DNA of 5,507 nt from Sulfolobus sp. SCGC AB-777_G06. GTDB lineage: Archaea > Thermoproteota > Thermoprotei_A > Sulfolobales > Sulfolobaceae. The notes beneath the pieces were generated by a model. The model saw only the letters and a program-made list of their open reading frames with translations. It had not been told where the DNA came from and did no database searches. Made by a program: the position numbers and the translations under genes. The stretch is from positions 1-5,507 of the forward strand of contig QEFN01000055.1 of assembly GCA_003086555.1 (NCBI GenBank). Direction: 5' to 3'. The first letter of the stretch is position 1; each line of letters starts with the position of its first letter. Of this stretch, positions 1 to 4,650 are shown one piece after another.

Positions 1-1
1 C

Positions 2-88
2 CTGAGGAGCGTGGAGGCGTTCCTCAGGTTCGTTGAACGTTATTTAGGTGGACCGTCGGGGCTGATGAAAATCTTTAAGTTACGTTAA
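2..88 (+). CDS. C-terminal end of an unidentified gene (5' end outside window)
   Basis: An open frame enters from the left edge and ends at TAA 86-88, giving 28 residues that finish in GLMKIFKLR. The segment alternates hydrophobic and charged residues (SVEAFLRFVERYL), which fits an amphipathic C-terminal helix. I do not recognise the family. The orientation of the integrase fragment implies that sequence left of the tRNA belongs to the integrated element, so this could be an element gene. Its stop codon overlaps the stop of the minus-strand ORF at 85-219, the tight convergent packing typical of viral or plasmid genomes. Twenty-eight codons open by chance is quite possible, hence the low confidence. 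Confidence 0.35.
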   Translation: MRSVEAFLRFVERYLGGPSGLMKIFKLR

Positions 89-219
89 AGTCCCATAACT
101 GCTGTAAATATTTCAAATGAGTGAAAATGATGTCCACACTCACAGCTGCTTAGACAAAATTCAATTTTTCGCACAAATGAGGGATCTTTGCCGTCTTCTT
201 TCAACTCTACACAAATCAC
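85..219 (-). CDS. Small Cys/His-rich ORF, possible metal-binding protein of the element
   Basis: A GTG at 219 opens a 44-codon frame ending at TAA 85-87. The C-terminal half holds C22, C26, C28, H30, H31 and H33, a C-x3-C-x-C-G-H-H-x-H cluster that could bind zinc. It is preceded by an acidic/basic stretch (VELKEDGKD). The frame stays open upstream of the GTG for a further 29 codons without an ATG. The GTG lies about 30 bp from the centre of the TATA box at 246-252 read on the minus strand, which suits a leaderless or near-leaderless transcript. I recognise no family. The opposite strand also has a 44-codon ORF (117-251), but that frame looks less protein-like and runs into the TATA box. Confidence 0.35.
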   Translation of the reverse strand: MICVELKEDGKDPSFVRKIEFCLSSCECGHHFHSFEIFTAVMGL

Positions 220-225
220 GGCAAA
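187..225. repeat. 8-bp inverted repeat sharing the TTGCC/GGCAA core with the operator
   Basis: TTTGCCGT at 187-194 and ACGGCAAA at 218-225 are exact reverse complements separated by 23 bp. Together with the repeat at 234-267, the region carries four TTGCC or GGCAA half-sites (starting at 188, 220, 236 and 261). It may be an auxiliary regulator site, although it also lies inside the candidate small ORF. Confidence 0.25.
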
Positions 226-233
226 AATTGATG

Positions 234-267
234 GGTTGCCAATGCTTATAAACGCGAATTGGCAACC
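234..267. repeat. Perfect 10-bp inverted repeat flanking a TATA box (candidate operator)
   Basis: GGTTGCCAAT at 234-243 and its exact reverse complement ATTGGCAACC at 258-267 flank a 14-bp spacer (244-257) containing TTATAAA. The dyad centre (250.5) almost coincides with the TATA centre. A dimeric regulator bound here would cover the TBP/TFB site, so repression of the divergent transcripts (int fragment to the right, small ORF to the left) is the simplest inference. The repeat is seen directly; the operator role is inferred. Confidence 0.6.
246..252. promoter_or_regulatory. TATA box, probably bidirectional, for int(N) and the small divergent ORF
   Basis: TTATAAA on the plus strand reads TTTATAA on the minus strand, so it can serve both directions. 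An archaeal start site about 26 bp from the centre falls near 275 on the plus strand, just before the TTG codons at 277 and 286. On the minus strand it falls near 223, just before the GTG at 219. Both spacings suit leaderless or short-leader Sulfolobales genes. Confidence 0.5.
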
Positions 268-457
268 ATAATACGGTTGGCGTTCTTGGGCGAAAAAACA
301 ACGTCGTTATAAATTCGGCGACTATATTTTACGCGAAAGAAAAGGTCGGTATTACGTTTACAAGATAGAGTATGAGGACGGTAACCCAAGGGAACGTTAC
401 GTAGGTCCTTTAGCTGACGTAGTTGAATCGTATCTAAAAATGAAAGAAAATAGCATT

Positions 458-484
458 GGGGGTATTAGGGGGTATTCCCCTAAT
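458..484. repeat. Tandem GGGGGTATT repeats and 8-bp hairpin abutting the tRNA 3' end
   Basis: GGGGGTATT occurs at 458-466 and again at 468-476, a 10-bp period or about one helical turn. The second copy forms part of a perfect hairpin: arm ATTAGGGG (464-471), loop GTATT, arm CCCCTAAT (477-484). The hairpin ends three bases from the tRNA discriminator base. Read on the minus strand it follows the tRNA and is followed by a T-rich tract (about 433-451), so it could end the tRNA transcript. It could equally be an integrase-binding element next to the attachment core. Confidence 0.45.
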
Positions 485-487
485 GAG

Positions 488-531
488 GGCTCGGGCCGGG
501 ACTTGAACCCGGGACCTACGGGTCCACAGCC
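488..531. other. Probable attachment-site core (3' half of tRNA-His)
   Basis: int(N) reads straight into the 3' end of the tRNA, which is the arrangement left by SSV-type integration. In SSV1 the attachment core is about 44 bp and covers the 3' half of the target tRNA up to the anticodon region. The right boundary given here is only that analogy. A second copy should lie to the left of the window, next to int(C). Confidence 0.5.
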
Positions 532-563
532 CGTCGCTCTAACCAGGCTGAGCTACCCGAGCC
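488..563 (-). tRNA. tRNA-His (anticodon GTG)
   Basis: The minus strand folds into a full cloverleaf. The acceptor stem is GCTCGGG (562-556) with CCCGAGC (495-489). The D stem is GCTC/GAGC with GG in its loop. The anticodon stem ACGGG/CCCGT holds the seven-base loop CTGTGGA, with anticodon GTG at 527-525. The T stem is CCGGG/CCCGG with loop TTCAAGT. An extra G at 563 pairs with C73 at 488, the G-1:C73 pair that identifies histidine tRNA, so the isotype call does not rest on the anticodon alone. CCA is not encoded and there is no intron. The 3' half is the apparent integration target of the element at the left, and the gene remains intact. Confidence 0.96.
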
Positions 564-602
564 ACTTTGTGTCCCAGCCAATTAGAGTTTAACGAGTTGT
601 AG

Positions 603-610
603 AATTTAAA
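603..610 (-). promoter_or_regulatory. Candidate TATA box for tRNA-His
   Basis: The minus strand reads GTTTAAATT here, which would place transcription start near 581 and give a leader of about 18 bases before the tRNA. A weaker alternative, GTTAAAC near 588-594, would start transcription at about the first tRNA base. The rest of 564-694 shows no gene. Confidence 0.35.
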
Positions 611-694
611 CTTAAAGCTGAATAACATTCAACAAACTACGCTACAATAAGGAGAACCAATTTTCCAACGGTATGCAGAAAGACGCTTAAAGGC

Positions 695-1933
695 TCAATT
701 ACTTCTCCCCTTTCTTTTCATGTATTCCTCTTTTATCTTGTCTAACAAAATTCTTGCTATTACGCTCTTGTAATCCTTACCTAGCTTCTCGATCTTGTCG
801 TCACTTATAACGATGACTTCATTGAACTCCGACGAGAAAGCTATATCTTTTCTCCTAGCATTATTCGCGACGATCATATCAAATTTATGTCTTTCTTTCT
901 TTAACTTAGCTTTCTCTATTAATTCTTCATCATCCTTAGCAGTTTCGGCAGCAAAACCCACTAAGAACACCTCGTATTTCCTAATCGTTGAAGAGATCTT
1001 AGGAGTTTTTTCCAATTTGACTTCTGGAACCGCAGTATGGCTATCGATTTTGCTTTCTGCAGTGCTCACTGGTCTGAAGTCCGCAGGGGCACCTGCAAGG
1101 ATTACTATATCGTAACCCTCCTTGACTAATTTTTCCACCTCGTCCGCCATCTCCGCGGTTGTAGTTACTGGTACAGTCCTAATATATGGTTTATGATGTG
1201 TAGATAAGGGTCCATGAACCAGCACTACGTCAGCTCCCCTGAAGTAAGCCTCATTAGCTATATCAACTCCCATAGTCCCGCTACTGGGGTTTGAGATAAA
1301 CCTCACCGGGTCTATGAACTCTCTAGTCGGTCCAGCGGTAACTACAATTCTGAAACCAGTCAAGTCTTTACCCCTAAGCATATAAGTGACTATATACTGG
1401 GTTAGGTAATCCACTTCCGGATAGTGTGCTAAGTCCTTAATTATCATGGGTTCTATTATCTCTACACCGAATGATCTTAACTTTTGCAAATTGTCCCTTA
1501 ACTGAGGGGAATGATACATTGGTAAGTGCATTGCTGGGACTATTACTACCTTCTTCTTCATTCCTATGAAGTTCAGGGCTGTAAGTGTTACCGGAGTGTC
1601 CCCTATCCCGTTGGCAATTTTTGAGATTGTGTTAGCAGTTGCAGGGGCTATGATAAATACGTCGTAGTCCTCAGCCAACTCTACGTGTTCCAGTTCGCCA
1701 CCTATTTGCGTTATAACATCATTACCGGTAGCCCAATGGAACATAGTAGGTGAGATGAGTTTACTTGCATCTTCGCTCATTATCACCTTTACTTCGGCTC
1801 CCCTTCTCATTAAGCTCCTAGCCAGATCTAGGGACTTATAAATGGATACACTTCCAGTAACGCCGAGCAAGAGCCTCTTACCTTTAAGCTCTTCCGAGAT
1901 CTCTCCGATGATCCTCTTGGATGGGTGTACCAT
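695..1933 (-). CDS. coaBC: Bifunctional phosphopantothenoylcysteine decarboxylase / phosphopantothenate-cysteine ligase
   Basis: CoaB joins 4'-phosphopantothenate to cysteine using a nucleotide triphosphate, and CoaC decarboxylates the product with FMN to give 4'-phosphopantetheine for CoA. The 412 residues show both halves. The N-terminal flavoprotein domain (about 18-190) has GVTGSVSIYKS at 24-34, EHVEL with H83 as the likely catalytic histidine, APATANTISKIANG at 96-109 and PAMHLPMY at 133-140. The ligase domain (about 193-400) has TAGPTREFIDPVRF at 199-212, NPSSG at 215-219 and the loop VKLEKTPKI at 305-313. Most bacterial enzymes have Asn where H136 stands in the PAM motif. ATG 1933 is the only likely start, because an in-frame stop lies three codons upstream. 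The gene diverges from ard1 across 45 bp. It was probably transcribed alone, since the tRNA promoter follows downstream. Confidence 0.93.
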   Translation of the reverse strand: MVHPSKRIIGEISEELKGKRLLLGVTGSVSIYKSLDLARSLMRRGAEVKVIMSEDASKLISPTMFHWATGNDVITQIGGELEHVELAEDYDVFIIAPATANTISKIANGIGDTPVTLTALNFIGMKKKVVIVPAMHLPMYHSPQLRDNLQKLRSFGVEIIEPMIIKDLAHYPEVDYLTQYIVTYMLRGKDLTGFRIVVTAGPTREFIDPVRFISNPSSGTMGVDIANEAYFRGADVVLVHGPLSTHHKPYIRTVPVTTTAEMADEVEKLVKEGYDIVILAGAPADFRPVSTAESKIDSHTAVPEVKLEKTPKISSTIRKYEVFLVGFAAETAKDDEELIEKAKLKKERHKFDMIVANNARRKDIAFSSEFNEVIVISDDKIEKLGKDYKSVIARILLDKIKEEYMKRKGRSN

Positions 1934-1978
1934 TAAGTGTCAGACATAAATTTAAACTACGGATAAAAACCTTATATT
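1934..1978. promoter_or_regulatory. Divergent promoter region between coaBC and ard1
   Basis: The 45 bp hold two TATA-like boxes. AAATTTAAAC (1948-1957) is centred 26-27 bp before the ard1 ATG, so that transcript is probably leaderless. GATAAAAAC (1962-1970), read on the minus strand as GTTTTTATC, would start coaBC about six bases before its ATG. The two preinitiation complexes would overlap, so the genes may compete or be co-regulated. No ribosome binding site precedes either ATG. Confidence 0.6.
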
Positions 1979-2482
1979 ATGGAGTTCGCCGAAACGAAGA
2001 AATACGGAGCTTTCATAGTTAGATTGGCAAGGATTACTGATATAGACCAGATTGTAAAGATTAACAGACTAACCCTCCCAGAAAATTACCCATACTACTT
2101 CTTCGTAGAACATTTAAAGGAATATGGGGGTGCGTTTTATGTAGCTGACATAGACGGAGAAGTAGTAGGATATATTATGCCCAGAATAGAGTGGGGGTTC
2201 AGTAACGTTAAACAGATACCTACGTTAGTCAAGAAGGGTCACGTAGTTTCAATAGCGGTATTGGAAAAATTCAGGAAAATGGGAATCGGTACGGCGCTTT
2301 TACAGAACTCCATTAAAGCTATGAAAGAAGTATATGAGGCTGAAGAGGTCTATTTAGAAGTGAGAGTGTCAAACGCGCCAGCAATATCGCTTTATAAAAA
2401 ACTAGGGTTTTCCGAAGTAAAGGTGTTAAAGCACTACTATGCAGATGGAGAAGACGCTTATTTAATGGCTCGCCCTCTCTAG
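1979..2482 (+). CDS. ard1: N-terminal protein acetyltransferase, Ard1/Naa10-like (RimI family)
   Basis: This GNAT enzyme moves acetyl from acetyl-CoA to the N-terminal amino group of many cytosolic proteins; in Sulfolobus, Ard1 is the broad-specificity N-terminal acetyltransferase that acts among others on Alba. The 167 residues match the length I recall for Sulfolobus Ard1 and share its hallmark blocks. LPENYPYYFF (33-42) is in the substrate loop. GYIMPRIEWGFSN spans 64-76. The acetyl-CoA motif R-x-x-G-x-G is R99-K-M-G102-I-G104. YLEVRVSN (125-132) carries E127, APAISLYKKLGF (133-144) follows, and the tail is DGEDAYLMARPL. E35, H88 and E127 occupy positions linked to catalysis in this enzyme. 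The ATG at 1979 fits a leaderless transcript. The 3' end overlaps the convergent phosphoesterase gene by 21 bp; the conserved MARPL tail shows the overlap is not a miscalled stop. Confidence 0.92.
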   Translation: MEFAETKKYGAFIVRLARITDIDQIVKINRLTLPENYPYYFFVEHLKEYGGAFYVADIDGEVVGYIMPRIEWGFSNVKQIPTLVKKGHVVSIAVLEKFRKMGIGTALLQNSIKAMKEVYEAEEVYLEVRVSNAPAISLYKKLGFSEVKVLKHYYADGEDAYLMARPL

Positions 2483-2929
2483 CTCTACTGAATTATTAGA
2501 CGAGTCGAAAATTAAATAGTAGCCATCTTCCAGACTACCGGCTGAATATACTCTTGTTTTTCCTACACCATACTCCTTCTGAGAACGTAAATGACCGTGA
2601 ATAAGCAGTTCTGGGGACTCTGAGAGTATTTTCCCTAGAATCAGCTGTGAACCGTAAGATGTCCTAGGCTGGAAGTGGGTTATAACAATCTCAGTAGAGA
2701 AGTCTACAGATAAATTCCCAAAGGTTGTGGTAATCAGCTTGTTTCTCTGCCTTAGGTGCTTTTGAGTTGTTATGTTATCCATTTCACCGAGTATTCCGTA
2801 ATAGTTAGATATGTACTGAGGGCATTCTACATCTCCTAAGCCTACTATGTAGTCTACACTTAACGAATTAAGGAACTCTATCACATCCCCTTTGCATGGA
2901 GTTAAAGTAATTAACGCCGTTTTTGTCAT
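2462..2929 (-). CDS. Calcineurin-like metallophosphoesterase homolog with degenerate metal site
   Basis: The 155-residue product has the outline of small YfcE/MJ0936-type phosphodiesterases: GD (32-33), GEMD (48-51), VITHF with H85, HGHLR (111-115) and a final YSAGSLEDGYYLI strand. Several ligands differ from the family. The N-terminal D-x-H appears as T10-P-C12, the Asn of GN-x-D is E49, and the last His of GH-x-H is R115; D33, H85 and H113 remain. It may bind metal differently, be inactive or serve as a scaffold. I chose ATG 2929 over GTG 2938 because GGTGA at 2939-2935 lies five bases before it and overlaps the GTG. The gene begins 62 bp inside the CitG-like gene and is the last of the operon. 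It is probably translationally coupled. The natural substrate is unknown. Confidence 0.7.
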   Translation of the reverse strand: MTKTALITLTPCKGDVIEFLNSLSVDYIVGLGDVECPQYISNYYGILGEMDNITTQKHLRQRNKLITTTFGNLSVDFSTEIVITHFQPRTSYGSQLILGKILSESPELLIHGHLRSQKEYGVGKTRVYSAGSLEDGYYLIFDSSNNSVELERASH

Positions 2930-3758
2930 ACCACTCACCTAGTTTGAAGAGAGCAATCCCCACAGCCACTATATCTGCTGTAGAGCCCGGGTTATATCCG
3001 TTTTCCAAAAGGAACTTATCTAGTTCATTTATTAATTTTGGATTTTCTAAAGCCTCACATGACATTTTAGAAACTGTTATAGCCGTCCTTCCCCCGTGTT
3101 TTCTCCATATTAGCCCGTCAGGGACTTGACATAGGACTGATAGAAAACCTTCGAGTACACCCTTTTCCATTCCCAGTTTTTCTATCTTATCGGCAACTAA
3201 CTTAGAGTACTTATAATCTTCAAGCATATTTTTGACAGCACTATCTGAGGATGAGTGTAATAAGACTTCGTAAAGGGGGAGTTTTCCCATACTTTTATAG
3301 TCGAAACCGCTGTCTACCTCGCCCAAGTAACTTAATCCTAATATTTGTAACGACTTTGAGAAATAAATAGAGTCGTTCTCGTCTAAACTCCTGATGGTTA
3401 CCGAGGCTTTTTTTAGCGTGTCGTCTAGGGATCTGGAAATAGAGGAATAAGCTATAGGGATCATTTGGATAAACGTGCCTAGAATAGCGAAATTTATTCC
3501 CAATTCCATACTTTTTAGTACAGCCTTGTATAAAGAGTCAAACAAAGGTTTCTCTTTCCTAAGTCCCCTCTTACATAATTCTTTATAATACTCCTTAGAT
3601 ACTAGTGCGGAGAGTACCAAGTCCTTAAAGCTTACGGATTTAATGTCCCTCCGTCTCGACGCGTTACCAGGTTTATCATAAAATGCCTCTTCTACAGTAG
3701 ACGAAGAAAGGATGAAAGAGATCGAGTTACAAAATTCTTCTAATGTACCCAGGGACAT
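2868..3758 (-). CDS. CitG/MdcB-like triphosphoribosyl-dephospho-CoA synthase homolog
   Basis: CitG enzymes convert ATP and 3'-dephospho-CoA to 2'-(5''-triphosphoribosyl)-3'-dephospho-CoA and adenine, the precursor of the citrate lyase and malonate decarboxylase prosthetic group. This 296-residue all-helical protein keeps the family blocks: DKPGNASRRRD (28-38), ELGINFAILG (85-94) for the usual G-x-N-x-x-L-G region, VPDGLIWRKHGG (212-223), INELDKFL (243-250) and NPGSTADIVAVGIALF (256-271). Sulfolobales are not known for citrate lyase, so the product may serve another carrier or be a different ribosyl compound. ATG 3758 is preferred to GTG 3767 because GGTGA (3768-3764) lies five bases upstream of it. 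It overlaps the nucleotidyltransferase gene upstream by 32 bp and the phosphoesterase downstream by 62 bp. Family membership is fairly sure; the reaction is not. Confidence 0.8.
   Translation of the reverse strand: MSLGTLEEFCNSISFILSSSTVEEAFYDKPGNASRRRDIKSVSFKDLVLSALVSKEYYKELCKRGLRKEKPLFDSLYKAVLKSMELGINFAILGTFIQMIPIAYSSISRSLDDTLKKASVTIRSLDENDSIYFSKSLQILGLSYLGEVDSGFDYKSMGKLPLYEVLLHSSSDSAVKNMLEDYKYSKLVADKIEKLGMEKGVLEGFLSVLCQVPDGLIWRKHGGRTAITVSKMSCEALENPKLINELDKFLLENGYNPGSTADIVAVGIALFKLGEWYDKNGVNYFNSMQRGCDRVP
2935..2939 (-). promoter_or_regulatory. Ribosome binding site of the phosphoesterase gene
   Basis: GGTGA sits five bases before ATG 2929, matching the CACCTCA end expected of Sulfolobales 16S rRNA. 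It lies inside the CitG-like gene and decides against GTG 2938, which falls within the site. Confidence 0.65.
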
Positions 3759-4650
3759 CTCTATCACCTACAACTATAATGGGTTTTTCACATTCAACTA
3801 GCATCCCATTAGCTTCAATTTTCCTCGATTTAAAGAGGAGTGTGGAGTATATCCCCTCATAAGACACTAAAATTTCGGGCTTCAGTCCCACTTTTCCTGA
3901 GACCACGTTGACGTTGTGTAAAATAACTTTAGATGGGTAAAATAGTGCATCACAGCTACCGTTTTCTACCTCAGCCGTTATAGTTATCTCTCCCTTCCTC
4001 TTGCATACTTCCTTACACGGTCTCTGTGGTCTCGGATCCACGAAGAGAATAGAGAACTTTATTCCTTTTATCACACCCCGAGTCCTTTTATCATATAATT
4101 GCTTAGAATAGTCTAAAGTTAGCCCGTAATTACGTGAGGTCTCAACAATCCAATCTTTATCTTCTTCAAAGCCGTCAAAGTTATTCATAACATGTAGAGT
4201 GTCTTCACAACCGTATATTACTATATCGAGGTCTGAGTTTTCATGGTTAATCCCCGCTAACAAGCTCCCCGTTATTCCTATTTGTCTGACTCCTAAGGCT
4301 GTATAAAGTTCGAGAAATGAGATTTCGTGTTTAGAACCAGACGTGTGCTTAATTAATTCTAACGCTTTTTCTTCTGGTTTTAAATGCTTTGAAACACTGG
4401 AAAGTCTTAATATAGGGAAAGTTACATCACAGCATGGTTCCATGAGGAACTCTTGATTTAGTCTAAGCATGTTATTTACACCGTAATATTTTAGCACTCT
4501 TTCGTACCCTTTCCATAATCCTTCCCCTGTATAGACATACTTTAACATGGCGTAGATGTAACCGTAAGGGTTTACATTAGAGAATACTAAGTATATGTTT
4601 CTGTCCTTGTCCACTATAATGTCTTTATCAAGGAAATAATCTCTTCCCAT
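3727..4650 (-). CDS. Archaeal predicted nucleotidyltransferase (pol-beta fold, COG1665-like)
   Basis: The 307 residues centre on a polymerase-beta nucleotidyltransferase motif: GITGSLLAG at 125-133 followed by SDLDIVIYG at 139-147, with D140 and D142 as likely metal ligands and D205 (ILFVD) a candidate third. The N-terminal part, IYLVFSNVNPYGYIYAMLKY (19-38), matches the start of an archaeal family annotated only as predicted nucleotidyltransferase. The C-terminal part (about 218-307) looks like a small beta-rich domain ending in VVGDRDVPGYIRRIL. Cysteine pairs C73/C74 and C212/C216 could bind metal. Substrate unknown. ATG 4650 fits the family start, and GAGGT (4662-4658) lies seven bases before it. 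It overlaps the DUF1464-like gene by 37 bp and the CitG-like gene by 32 bp, so the three are probably co-translated. Pairing with a CitG homolog recalls the CitG/CitX and MdcB/MdcG pairs, but sequence similarity to CitX or MdcG is not evident. Confidence 0.72.
   Translation of the reverse strand: MGRDYFLDKDIIVDKDRNIYLVFSNVNPYGYIYAMLKYVYTGEGLWKGYERVLKYYGVNNMLRLNQEFLMEPCCDVTFPILRLSSVSKHLKPEEKALELIKHTSGSKHEISFLELYTALGVRQIGITGSLLAGINHENSDLDIVIYGCEDTLHVMNNFDGFEEDKDWIVETSRNYGLTLDYSKQLYDKRTRGVIKGIKFSILFVDPRPQRPCKEVCKRKGEITITAEVENGSCDALFYPSKVILHNVNVVSGKVGLKPEILVSYEGIYSTLLFKSRKIEANGMLVECEKPIIVVGDRDVPGYIRRIL
3764..3768 (-). promoter_or_regulatory. Ribosome binding site of the CitG-like gene
   Basis: GGTGA five bases before ATG 3758, inside the upstream nucleotidyltransferase gene and overlapping the alternative GTG at 3767. 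It has the same spacing as the site for the phosphoesterase gene. Confidence 0.65.

Larger units (their letters stand above)
286..592 (+). pseudogene. int: int(N): N-terminal fragment of an SSV-type integrase at its att site
   Basis: Reading from about 290, the frame encodes [16 protein letters not shown], then [10 protein letters not shown], then [18 protein letters not shown]. As I recall SSV1 integrase, this is nearly identical to its N-terminus. The fragment has no catalytic domain. SSV-type integrases carry attP inside the gene, so integration leaves int(N) beside the intact tRNA and int(C) at the far end. Here the frame runs through the whole tRNA-His antisense to TAA 590-592; codons past about 488 are tRNA or host sequence. 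No start codon exists in frame after the TAA at 269-271. TTG 286 in the neighbouring frame reads MGEK and joins QRRYK with the same length as SSV1 if the A6 run (293-298) had five A's. This suggests a frameshift, a sequencing error or programmed slippage. Confidence 0.85.

Noticed and set aside
1..28. 8-bp inverted repeat CCTGAGGA / TCCTCAGG
   Set aside because: It lies inside the open frame at the left edge with no T-tract or promoter nearby, so chance is as good an explanation.
117..251. Plus-strand ORF of 44 codons beginning MSENDVHTH
   Set aside because: It has no ribosome binding site or well-placed TATA box, ends inside the TATA box of the divergent promoter, and lies opposite a frame with a more coherent composition and a well-placed promoter.
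564..694. Possible small gene or RNA between tRNA-His and coaBC
   Set aside because: I see no open frame of useful length, no cloverleaf and no strong hairpin, only TATA-like sequence suited to the tRNA.
795..1115. Plus-strand ORF of 106 codons
   Set aside because: It is antisense to the ligase domain of coaBC, whose motifs are clear; the reading is a shadow.
2923..3129. Plus-strand ORF of 68 codons
   Set aside because: It is antisense to the conserved C-terminal blocks of the CitG-like gene and has no family resemblance.
3727..4650. Identification of the nucleotidyltransferase as CitX or MdcG
   Set aside because: Only the general pol-beta fold motif is shared; the N- and C-terminal parts resemble the archaeal predicted nucleotidyltransferase family instead.
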